Source of the DNA: Salinivirgaceae bacterium | GTDB taxonomy: Bacteria > Bacteroidota > Bacteroidia > Bacteroidales > Salinivirgaceae | Assembly: GCA_028709085.1 (NCBI GenBank) | Contig: JAQVXQ010000015.1 | Span: forward strand, 1-36,447 | Direction: 5' to 3' | DNA length: 36,447 nt | Shown: positions 18,115-26,564 of the stretch, one piece after another | Position numbering within the stretch: position 1 is the first letter of the stretch | Layout of the letters: every line of letters starts with the position of its first letter | Program-made: the position numbers and the translations under genes | Notes under the pieces: generated by a model | Databases searched by the model: none | What the model was told of the DNA's origin: nothing | What the model saw: only the letters and a program-made list of their open reading frames with translations

Positions 18115-18132
18115 ATATTTGTTAACAAATAT
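18115..18132. promoter_or_regulatory. 18-bp perfect palindrome upstream of usp
   Basis: ATATTTGTTAACAAATAT reads the same on both strands and lies 64-81 bases upstream of the usp ATG, in the divergent region shared with the TPR/PP2C gene. Its form suits a dimeric DNA-binding protein. The regulator is unknown. Confidence 0.4.
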
Positions 18133-18224
18133 ATTAAAATAGTGATGTGTTGAGAGTTAAAGTAAGAAAAATAATATTTTTTTGAGAATATGGTGAGAAA
18201 TTAAGGTGATATTTGCTTGTAATA

Positions 18225-18266
18225 CACCGTAAAAAGGCTTTATGGTGCAAAATAAAGCTACATTTG
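18225..18266 (+). promoter_or_regulatory. Promoter of the TPR/PP2C gene with overlapping inverted repeat
   Basis: TACATTTG at 18259-18266 matches TAnnTTTG and lies 30 bases before the ATG at 18297. The region where the -33 box should lie is spanned by an inverted repeat, CACCGTAAA (18225-18233) and TTTATGGTG (18239-18247), with one mismatch. That would place a bound factor on the -33 element. Confidence 0.5.
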
Positions 18267-18296
18267 TAAATCCAAACAATGCGCTAAATTTCGTAA

Positions 18297-20456
18297 ATGA
18301 GAACGTTTTTAACCTTTCTTTTATTGTTAATAATATCTTTAACGACCAATTATAGGGTGCTGTCGAACAGTCAAGTTGATAGTCTTAAAAAACAACTTCT
18401 CTTTTGCACTGATAGTATTCAACGCGCCGACTTACTCCATGAAATTGCTCGCAATATATCATTAAATAAGGAGACAAACAATCAAACTACCATATATTTA
18501 GAGGAGCTACTACAACTCTCCACACGGATTAATTATGTTGAAGGGTTGGTTAAATATTATGATTTAGCGGGCCATTTTGATCGTAATAATAGCGATTATG
18601 CCTCCGCCTTGCAGAAGCATTTTAAAGCATTACAATTGGCTGAGGAAAACAAATTAATTGAATATTTACCCCGAATTTATAATAATATTGGTGTTGTTTA
18701 TCGTCGTATTGATGATTTTACAAATGCCATTAATTTTCATTTGAAATCTTTAAAAGTGGCCGAGATGGTGAATGATAAATCATCCATAAGTTATGCCTAC
18801 AATAGTATTGGGAATATTTATTCTTTATCAAAGCAGTATGATAAAGCCTTGGAGTTTTTTCAAAAATCATTGGAATTTGGTCAGCAAAATAAGAACAAAC
18901 GCAGTATCGCCATTAATCTAAATAATATTGGTGAAGTGTATGAGTTTATGGAACAGTATGAAAAAGCGCTGGAGTTTTATTCAAAATCGCTCTCCTATAA
19001 TTTGGAAATCAATAGTATAAAAGGCTTGGGTATCTCCTATGATTGTATCGGGAATATTTATCGCAAGAGTGGGAAATATGAAAAAGCACTCTCATACTAT
19101 TTGCAAGGTGTGGAAATGCATAAAAAGCATGGGGAGGAACTTTTTATGGCCATAAGTTTGAAAAATATTGGGATCATATATTTAGAATTAGACAGCATGA
19201 AATTTGCTGAAAAGAATATTGATCAAAGTATGAAATTGGCACTCTCTATAGCATCAAAATCGACCATTGCCGAGCTATATAAAATAAAAGTCCAAATTAG
19301 TGAGAGGAGAAATGATCCTGTTAAAGCTCTTTATTATGAACGGCTTAGGACTCAATATAATGACAGTGTTTGGAATGAAAACAACAGTATTAATATTGCT
19401 AAATTACAAGCAATATATAATAGTGAACGACAGTTAGAGGCCATTTTAAAACTGAATAGAGAGAATGAATTGAATGAGAAAATTATTGAACGACAAAACC
19501 GATTGAATTTTACGTTGATCATAATTATTTCACTAGTTTTAATTTTCTCCTTGTTGTTGTATCGCGAATATCAGATTAAAAAGAAAAACAATAATCAATT
19601 AAAAGCACAGGCAAACGTAATTTCGAGAAAGAATAAAGCTTTGGTTCATCAGAAGAAACGAATACAGCTAATCCATACTCGAATTACGGATAGTTTGAAC
19701 TATGCCCAACGGATTCAAAGAGCATTATTGCCATCCAATGAGATGTTAAGTTCAATTTTTAAAGATTATTTTGTTCTTTATATGCCTTTGGAAGTAGTAA
19801 GTGGAGATTTTTATTGGGTGTCGAAGCAAAAAAACCAAACATTAATTGTTGCTGCCGATTGTACCGGACATGGAGTTCCCGGAGCCATGATGAGCATGTT
19901 GGGAATATCCTATTTGAATGAGCTTGTACTGCGATCGGATGTTAAAACCCCCGCCGATTATTTGAACGAACTGCGTAATTTGGTTATTCTTTCGTTAAAA
20001 CAGAATGGAAGCTTTCGCGAGATAAAGGATGGAATTAGTTTGTCGTTTTGTATTTGCGATTCAGAAAATAAGACCCTTCAATTTGCTGGAGCTCAAAGCT
20101 CTGTAGTTACCACCTATTATGATGATACAAAAAATGAATATTCCATTGTAGAACACAAGGGTGAAAATATGCCCATAGGGTATTTTCCGCGAATTAAACC
20201 ATTTGAAAATCATATAATTCCCACCGAAAACATTCGTAATTTGTATTTATTTAGCGATGGGTACATGGACCAATTTGGAGGTAAACGAGGACTTAGATAC
20301 AAAAAGAAAACATTTATTTCAATCATTGAAGCTAATTTGGCAAAGTCACTACAGGAACAATGCGTTATTTTTGAAAATGAGTTCCAAACATGGAAGGCCG
20401 ATAGAGACCAAATTGATGACGTTTTGATATTAGGGGTTAAGTTATGCGATTATTAA
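18297..20456 (+). CDS. TPR-domain SpoIIE/PP2C-type serine phosphatase
   Basis: A 719-residue membrane-anchored phosphatase. Signal sequence (1-23), then tetratricopeptide repeats over about 70-350 with recurring Y(D/E)KALEF and NNIG motifs, presumably exported. One membrane helix at about 402-424 is followed by a short basic coiled coil. The PP2C-like SpoIIE domain spans about 485-718. Metal-binding Asp motifs are VSGDFYW, AADCTGHGVPGAMMS, LFSDGYMDQ and DQIDDVLILG. In the family this fold dephosphorylates anti-anti-sigma or other phosphoproteins; no sigma/anti-sigma gene is adjacent, so the substrate is unknown. The stop overlaps the convergent Crp/Fnr gene by 4 bases. Confidence 0.92.
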   Translation: MRTFLTFLLLLIISLTTNYRVLSNSQVDSLKKQLLFCTDSIQRADLLHEIARNISLNKETNNQTTIYLEELLQLSTRINYVEGLVKYYDLAGHFDRNNSDYASALQKHFKALQLAEENKLIEYLPRIYNNIGVVYRRIDDFTNAINFHLKSLKVAEMVNDKSSISYAYNSIGNIYSLSKQYDKALEFFQKSLEFGQQNKNKRSIAINLNNIGEVYEFMEQYEKALEFYSKSLSYNLEINSIKGLGISYDCIGNIYRKSGKYEKALSYYLQGVEMHKKHGEELFMAISLKNIGIIYLELDSMKFAEKNIDQSMKLALSIASKSTIAELYKIKVQISERRNDPVKALYYERLRTQYNDSVWNENNSINIAKLQAIYNSERQLEAILKLNRENELNEKIIERQNRLNFTLIIIISLVLIFSLLLYREYQIKKKNNNQLKAQANVISRKNKALVHQKKRIQLIHTRITDSLNYAQRIQRALLPSNEMLSSIFKDYFVLYMPLEVVSGDFYWVSKQKNQTLIVAADCTGHGVPGAMMSMLGISYLNELVLRSDVKTPADYLNELRNLVILSLKQNGSFREIKDGISLSFCICDSENKTLQFAGAQSSVVTTYYDDTKNEYSIVEHKGENMPIGYFPRIKPFENHIIPTENIRNLYLFSDGYMDQFGGKRGLRYKKKTFISIIEANLAKSLQEQCVIFENEFQTWKADRDQIDDVLILGVKLCDY

Positions 20457-21139
20457 CTTAGTTTCTCGATTAACCGGAGTTTTTCTAGATCAACTACCAT
20501 TATCTCTTTTGTTTTTAAGGAAATTAGACCTTCTTTTTCAAATTCTTTTAAAAATTTCACCGTGCTTTCAACTGTTATGGAGGCGAAATCGGCAATGTCC
20601 TGTCGGGTGAGATATTGAAATAAATTATTGGAAATAAAATCTTCCGATGATAGATAAAGTATAGTTGATGCCAGCTTTCCACGCATTTGTCGATATGAAA
20701 TATTATGCAGAATGTCAAGGTATCTTCGTTCCGTTTTGTAGTTTCGAGAAGTGATCTTTAGTGCAAATTCAGGATTCTTTACCAACAGCTCTTTCAGTGC
20801 CTCCTTATCGATCATACATATAGTTGTATCTTTCATTGCCGTTGCTGAATAGTTATAAATCGGTTCCCCAAAGACAGAGGAGAATGCCAAGAAATCACCT
20901 TCCTGTGAAATGCTGATATTCAGTTGTTTTTGGTGGCCTGTTTGAAGAAAAACTTTTACCAAACCATCAATTACAAAAAGCACATAGGGCGCAAACGCAC
21001 CTTGTTTAAAAATGGTTTCTCCTTTTAGATACACGAGGCGTGTTTTCTTTTCTTCGATAAACGCAAGTTCATGAGCATCGAGATAACGAAAGCATCCTAT
21101 CGAATTTAAATTGCTATTGGTGGATTCTTGATTGTTCAA
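20453..21139 (-). CDS. Crp/Fnr-family transcriptional regulator
   Basis: A 228-residue regulator with an N-terminal cyclic-nucleotide-binding-type beta roll (ETIFKQGAFAPYVLFVIDGLVKV, here spanning about 40-62) and a C-terminal HTH_Crp (LTRQDIADFASITVESTVKF, about 176-195). The cAMP-contact segment GEPIYNYSATA is only loosely CRP-like. There is no N-terminal Cys cluster, so it is not an oxygen-sensing FNR. Its ligand is unknown; redox, nitrosative or starvation signals are typical for this subgroup. It is divergent from the large transporter gene and could regulate it. Convergent with the TPR/PP2C gene, with a 4-base overlap. Confidence 0.9.
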   Translation of the reverse strand: MNNQESTNSNLNSIGCFRYLDAHELAFIEEKKTRLVYLKGETIFKQGAFAPYVLFVIDGLVKVFLQTGHQKQLNISISQEGDFLAFSSVFGEPIYNYSATAMKDTTICMIDKEALKELLVKNPEFALKITSRNYKTERRYLDILHNISYRQMRGKLASTILYLSSEDFISNNLFQYLTRQDIADFASITVESTVKFLKEFEKEGLISLKTKEIMVVDLEKLRLIEKLS

Positions 21140-21501
21140 AATTGATTGCGATTTTGTTTCTACGTTGCTAAATTAGATATTTTATGTGAATTTAATGTAA
21201 ACTATTGTTTTAGCATGCGTTTTAGTTCTGTTTTTACTTATTTATTTCATTGATTTATTGTAAAATACAAAGTAGATCTACTCTGTATGAAATTAATGTA
21301 TTCAATATGAAATTGAATCCAGAAATATTTTTGTTTCTGAAATTGTTAATTGAAGTTCGACGTTTTTTTGCTTTTATATTTTATGTTGATAATGAAAGAC
21401 TTAAAATAATAAATTTGTATATTTGGTTCTGACAAAAACTGCGTATTATTTTCTGTAATAATCGCTAATGGGTTGGTTGTCAATTATATAGTTGCGCTCT
21501 G
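21140..21501. other. Divergent intergenic region crp-like / transporter
   Basis: About 360 gene-free bases. The one frame here (21250-21432, 60 codons) is hydrophobic and AT-driven and is not supported. I see no exact TAnnTTTG on either strand. The notable inverted repeat is listed separately at 21502-21522. Confidence 0.4.
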
Positions 21502-21522
21502 CTTTTGCAAAAATAGCAAAAG
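21502..21522. promoter_or_regulatory. Inverted repeat upstream of the transporter-NTPase gene
   Basis: CTTTTGC - 7 bases - GCAAAAG, perfect 7-bp arms, 34 bases before the ATG of the transporter-NTPase fusion and about 360 bases from the divergent Crp/Fnr-type gene. It could be an operator or a small leader hairpin. Confidence 0.4.
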
Positions 21523-21556
21523 ATGAGTCCTAATTTATTCAAATTTATAGCAACAG

Positions 21557-24500
21557 ATGTCAAAAATTAAGAAGTTTGGAACTTTTGGTGGGGTTTTTAC
21601 CCCATCGATACTCACTATTCTTGGAGTAATAATGTATTTGCGTTTTCCAGTCATTCTTGGTCAGACTGGATTAATCAATACCATTGGAATTATAGTAATA
21701 GCGCATATTATCTCTATTACTACAAGTTTGAGTGTGGCATCGCTTTCAACGGATAAACCGGTGCGCAACGGTGGCACTTATTTTATGATATCGCGCAGTT
21801 TGGGACTGCCCATTGGTGGAACATTAGGTTTGGCACTTTTTGTGGGGTTGTCGTTTAGCGTAAGTCTTTATTTAATTGGGTTTTCTGAAAGCTTCTTACA
21901 ATATTGGGATATTGAGAATAGTAAAAATGCAATTCGTATAACCGGCACCATTGTATTGATTGTCGTAACCACCATAACTTTCATTAGCACATCATTGGCC
22001 ATTAAATCTCAATACATTATAATGGGGTTGATTGTTTTGTCGTTTCTCTCCATTCTTTTGGGAAACCATGAGTTTACACCCACGACCATTAGTTTAAAAC
22101 CCATTGCTACGGCGGCACCGTTTATGGTCCTTTTTGGTATATTTTTTCCGGCAGTAACTGGATTTGAAGCTGGAGTTTCCATGTCGGGCGACCTAAAAGA
22201 TGCAAAAAAATCACTGCCTTTGGGTGCAATTATGGCGGTTGGTGTTGGTTTTGTAATCTACATACTATTTGCTCTTTTCTATACTTTTACCGTTGATGCT
22301 CATGCACTTGCCAATGATCCACAGATTCTTTTTAAGATATCGCTTGTTCCTGTGTTAGTAATTGCGGGTATTTGGGGAGCAACGCTTTCGTCAGCGTTGG
22401 GTAGTATTTTGGGCGCACCGCGGATTTTGCAGGCAATTGCCATGGATAAAATCGCTCCAAAGATTTTCGCAAAAGGAACCGGCAAAACCAATGAGCCGCG
22501 CAATGCATTACTCCTTGTGTTTTTGATTGCCGAGGTGGGGATATTAATAGGCGAGCTTGATTTAATTGCACGTATTGTCTCCATGTTTTTTATTACCACC
22601 TACGCTTTTCTAAACTTAGCATCGGCGATTGAAAGTTGGTCGAGTTCCGATTTTCGACCCGCATTTAAAGTCCCTCGATTTGTGAGCGTTTTAGGAACAT
22701 TGTCCGCATTTATTGTAATGATATTGCTCGATTTCCTTGCTTTGGCTGGCGCAACGGTAGTGTTGGGCGTGCTCTATTTTTATTTGCAACGCAAAGAACT
22801 TATTTTGGAAAGCGGCGATGCTTGGAGCAGTTTCTGGACAAGTTTGGCAAAGCGATCTTTGTTGAATTTGAGTGTTCGGAAACCAGATAAACGAAATTGG
22901 CGACCAAATATTATTTTGTTTAGTGGTGGCGAAAAAGCACGTCCACATCTTGTTGAAATAGGTCTCTCTTTAACAGGTAAACTGGGCGCATTGACTGATT
23001 TTAACTTGTTAATCGATGGAAAGCAATCAATGCAATTGGATGCACCAAAAAAGAGCAACAATCTCAATTATTTTGTCCGTGAATTAAGTTGTCCCTCCAT
23101 TCAAGAAGGCATTGAAACGATTACAAGCGTCTATGGTTTCAGCGGATTTGAGCCCAATACGGTGTTAATGGGATTCATTAAAGATCCAACACATTTGCAG
23201 TTTTTCAATGATATTATTGGGGGATTAAAGTTGAAAAAGCTCAATGCTATTTTTCTGAATTACAATAAAAACAAAGGCTTTGGTAAGAAACAAAATGTGG
23301 ATGTCTGGTGGAACGGAAAAGGACGACATCTCAGTTTCTCGTTAAATGCACTGCAGTTTTTACTTTCAGATCCTACTTGGCTCGATACGCAAGTTCGAAT
23401 TATGGTCATTAACAGCGATACCTCGCAAGAGGAGCATATTATTCGAAATACCAATTCCATACTTTCAGAAAAACGTATGAAAGCCGAAGTGTGCGTCTTG
23501 AGCGACGATTTTGGTTCGCGGAGTACACACGATATTATACAATCCGAGTCCAACGAGGCTGATTTAATAATTCTAGGTGTTTCACAAAAGAAAGCTCTTT
23601 TTACCGATACCATTGTTGCTGATATTTTAAGTTACGAACCTAGTTCCTTGATTTTAAGTTCAACCGACGAATTTGAAGAGATAACCATTGTTGAGAAAGT
23701 GGCGCAAAAGAGCATTGAAACCAAACCAATGCCCTCGGTCGCAATCTTGCAGGTTTTACCGCCGCTTGGAAATAAAGTGGTGCAAAACCGAGTTGAGGGG
23801 TTGGACTTGCGTTTTCAGAGTTATGCTCAAGAGTTTGCCAATATATCGATTACAAAATCGGTGTATATTCTGAAAACCATTTTTAGTGATTTGGCGGAAA
23901 TTGTTTCCAGCAATAAGAGTAATTTGGAACGGATTGTTTCTGAAAGTGATAGCCATGAAATTAAAAAAGCAATTATTCAAAATCATTATGTTTTCTTACG
24001 AAATGTAAGTCACTATCTGGAAAACAAAATCATAGCTTTAGTTAAAGAGAGTGAAGAGCTTCTTAATCAGAGTATTTCAAAAGTAATTACACAGCTTGGA
24101 AACACTTTATACGAAACCCCGGATTCAATTACTTTGTCGTATTTTGTTGTCTCCAAGAATCGGAACAAAGATGTAAAGGTGCGTTTTCATTCGTTGCTCA
24201 ATTATCTTTTCGAGCACGATGTGAAGCCAGAGATTAGGTCACAACTTATTCATTTAGAGGATTTAACGTTGGGTCAAATTGTGGCGGTTAAGCAGTTGGT
24301 TTTGGGGGTTAACGATACCTATGAAAAACTATTGCTTAACTTACAGAACGATATTCAACCCTTTTTAACGGAATTTGATGGTGTGCTTGCTTCGTTTAGC
24401 GATATTGACGAACAACTTAGTGTATTTAAAGCCACTGCAACGGGCAATATTCACGCGGTATTTCGTGCGGCAACCCATCAATTGGCAACGAATTTTAATG

Positions 24501-26554
24501 ATCCCAAAAACGTCAAATATCCAAAAATGGATAAAGTCGTCTGTTCTGAAAATGCTGAGTTTTTTGATTCTTTTGGTCAAAATTGGGGCGATGGAATCAA
24601 TCAGCTTTGCAATACAATTTACTTGAATGCCATTATATTGTCGAAAAAGAATATTGCTAAAAACTTGATCGATAGCGGAATAGAAAAAGTTGGAATACAA
24701 ATATCGGAGGGATTGCTTCAACCCATCAAAATTTTAGAAAGCAACTTGAATTTGGTTCGCCAACGGAGCGATCAAAAATTGGATTCACCAAAATTTGCCG
24801 TTGATTTTTCGGTGCAGAAGATCTTTGATGAGTCGTACGAAAAAATTACCCAAATTATTAATGGATTGCCCGAAGAGTTTGTTATTCCGGTTTCAATATA
24901 CAGCAATGCCGAATTGATAGCCTTTAACGATTATAATTCAACGACCATCAATCTTCGCAAGTTGGCAAATTTTGCCCTCGATACCCTTTTTGCCGAGCCT
25001 TTTTATCGCGAAATTGAGCAGTTGGGTGAAAGTGTTAACAATGCTCTTTTGGAGTGCAAAGAGGCCAATAGTTTGCTTGTTTTTCAACTTAACAATCGCG
25101 ATTTTGATGCCGATTCTTTGGATGTGGATTTAAAATTCGATGTGGAGATATTCGACAAACTACAAAAGCAGATTGAGGTACAAAAAAGCATGGTTAATAC
25201 GGCTTTGCAGCGCATCGACCACTATTCAAAACTACACTTAAACGAGTCGTTTTCAAAGTTGTTTTATCATTCCATTGTTGATTCTGAAACCAAAATATCC
25301 AGCGAGAAACGAAATCAAAATAAACAGAAATTACGAATTGCCATCACCCATAATATTGCTGCTATACAACGGTTTGTGAATCGTGGCATAATTAATCTAT
25401 TAAATAGCACAAGCAAAGGTAGTTTACTTTCAAAAAAGTATTTTGCGAAAGCAGAAAAGCGTCAAACACAGATTCAGGAAGTGCTTAATTTGCGCGATCA
25501 AGTTAAATCCAACGCAAAAGTATATAACTCTATTCCAGTGTTTTATAGAAATTTAATGAGCAGTAGTTCAAAAATTCACGATGAGTTTTGGATTCCGCGA
25601 AACAAGGAGATGCAACAACTCAGAGATTCATTGCAACGACATCGCAATGGAATTGGTGGTGCAGTAATTGTCAAAGGCGCGCACGGGTCCGGTAAGACTA
25701 CCTTTTCGCGTTATGCAACCTCGCATCTGTTCCGACAGGGGAATGTTTTTTGGATAAATCCGCCTAAACAAGGCTCAGTCAGTGTCGCTCAGTTTTTAAC
25801 CCATTTGCAAGAACAAATTGCGGATATGGTCGATTTTAACTCCATATTTAGCAATCTGCCGTTTGAAAGCGTTGTTGTAATGAATGATCTTGAACTCTGG
25901 TGGGAGCGAAATCCCAATGGATACGCCGTGATGAATACGATTATTGAACTTATTCGGAACTTTGGCAATAAAATTCTTTTCATCTTAAATATCAATAATC
26001 ATTCGTTCAATTTAATAAAGCAAAGTCTTCCTTTGGAGGAGAATTGTTTGGCAATTATTGATTGCGAACCGTTTAATGCAAAAGAGATTCAACAGTTGAT
26101 TTTGAGCCGACATAAATCGAGTGGATTAACGCTGACGTATGGGCATCGATCCGAGGAGTCTGTCTCCCAACTCACCCTATCGTTGCTTTTTAATGCGTAT
26201 TTTGGTGTCTCCGGAGGAAATCCAGGTGTAGCGCTCAATAGCTGGAGATATTGCATTACCAATATTCAGGGTGATTCGGTGTTTATTAAAAAACCAAAAA
26301 CCTTTAATGCTGATGTTTTGATGAATCTCTCCCCCGATTGGTTAATTACGGTGGCGCTCTTTATTCAACACAAAAACATGGATTCCGATAAGCTTTCTAG
26401 GGTGCTGTATTGCGAAAAATCACACGCCGAGAATGTAATGCGAGTTTTAAATAATTCAGGAATTATTGTTGCTAAAACTAAAACTACCTACACGCTTGAA
26501 CGTTCCATTGAGCCGATGCTTGTGGATGCATGTTTGAAAAAAGGATTACTTTAA
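21557..26554 (+). CDS. Cation-chloride-cotransporter-like permease fused to a STAND/AAA-type NTPase
   Basis: A 1665-residue protein. Residues 8-415 are an APC-fold permease with about 12 membrane helices; the start FGTFGGVFTPSILTILGVIM, then MYLRFPVILGQTG, is the helix-1 signature of the SLC12 (Na-K-Cl / K-Cl) family. Residues about 430-715 match the SLC12 cytosolic domain: NWRPNIILFSGGEKARPHL, then IMVINSDTSQEE, RMKAEVCVL and the IIQSESNEADLIILG segment. Residues about 715-1350 are helical, charged and unrecognised. The C-terminus is a P-loop NTPase with Walker A GAHGSGKTT (Lys1380), Walker B VVVMNDLE (Asp1444, Glu1446), an SGGNPG motif near 1555 and a winged-helix-like end. Prokaryotic SLC12 proteins normally end after the cytosolic domain. 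I infer nucleotide-controlled ion transport; the substrate ions are not readable. The next gene follows after 10 bases. Confidence 0.88.
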   Translation: MSKIKKFGTFGGVFTPSILTILGVIMYLRFPVILGQTGLINTIGIIVIAHIISITTSLSVASLSTDKPVRNGGTYFMISRSLGLPIGGTLGLALFVGLSFSVSLYLIGFSESFLQYWDIENSKNAIRITGTIVLIVVTTITFISTSLAIKSQYIIMGLIVLSFLSILLGNHEFTPTTISLKPIATAAPFMVLFGIFFPAVTGFEAGVSMSGDLKDAKKSLPLGAIMAVGVGFVIYILFALFYTFTVDAHALANDPQILFKISLVPVLVIAGIWGATLSSALGSILGAPRILQAIAMDKIAPKIFAKGTGKTNEPRNALLLVFLIAEVGILIGELDLIARIVSMFFITTYAFLNLASAIESWSSSDFRPAFKVPRFVSVLGTLSAFIVMILLDFLALAGATVVLGVLYFYLQRKELILESGDAWSSFWTSLAKRSLLNLSVRKPDKRNWRPNIILFSGGEKARPHLVEIGLSLTGKLGALTDFNLLIDGKQSMQLDAPKKSNNLNYFVRELSCPSIQEGIETITSVYGFSGFEPNTVLMGFIKDPTHLQFFNDIIGGLKLKKLNAIFLNYNKNKGFGKKQNVDVWWNGKGRHLSFSLNALQFLLSDPTWLDTQVRIMVINSDTSQEEHIIRNTNSILSEKRMKAEVCVLSDDFGSRSTHDIIQSESNEADLIILGVSQKKALFTDTIVADILSYEPSSLILSSTDEFEEITIVEKVAQKSIETKPMPSVAILQVLPPLGNKVVQNRVEGLDLRFQSYAQEFANISITKSVYILKTIFSDLAEIVSSNKSNLERIVSESDSHEIKKAIIQNHYVFLRNVSHYLENKIIALVKESEELLNQSISKVITQLGNTLYETPDSITLSYFVVSKNRNKDVKVRFHSLLNYLFEHDVKPEIRSQLIHLEDLTLGQIVAVKQLVLGVNDTYEKLLLNLQNDIQPFLTEFDGVLASFSDIDEQLSVFKATATGNIHAVFRAATHQLATNFNDPKNVKYPKMDKVVCSENAEFFDSFGQNWGDGINQLCNTIYLNAIILSKKNIAKNLIDSGIEKVGIQISEGLLQPIKILESNLNLVRQRSDQKLDSPKFAVDFSVQKIFDESYEKITQIINGLPEEFVIPVSIYSNAELIAFNDYNSTTINLRKLANFALDTLFAEPFYREIEQLGESVNNALLECKEANSLLVFQLNNRDFDADSLDVDLKFDVEIFDKLQKQIEVQKSMVNTALQRIDHYSKLHLNESFSKLFYHSIVDSETKISSEKRNQNKQKLRIAITHNIAAIQRFVNRGIINLLNSTSKGSLLSKKYFAKAEKRQTQIQEVLNLRDQVKSNAKVYNSIPVFYRNLMSSSSKIHDEFWIPRNKEMQQLRDSLQRHRNGIGGAVIVKGAHGSGKTTFSRYATSHLFRQGNVFWINPPKQGSVSVAQFLTHLQEQIADMVDFNSIFSNLPFESVVVMNDLELWWERNPNGYAVMNTIIELIRNFGNKILFILNINNHSFNLIKQSLPLEENCLAIIDCEPFNAKEIQQLILSRHKSSGLTLTYGHRSEESVSQLTLSLLFNAYFGVSGGNPGVALNSWRYCITNIQGDSVFIKKPKTFNADVLMNLSPDWLITVALFIQHKNMDSDKLSRVLYCEKSHAENVMRVLNNSGIIVAKTKTTYTLERSIEPMLVDACLKKGLL

Positions 26555-26564
26555 ACCCAAATCC

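Noticed and set aside
20453..21139. Oxygen-sensing FNR identity for the Crp/Fnr-family gene
   Set aside because: The N-terminal Cys cluster needed for a 4Fe-4S centre is absent.
21250..21432. 60-codon frame between the Crp/Fnr gene and the transporter
   Set aside because: Composition follows the AT-rich DNA, no promoter, no start signal and no recognisable domain.
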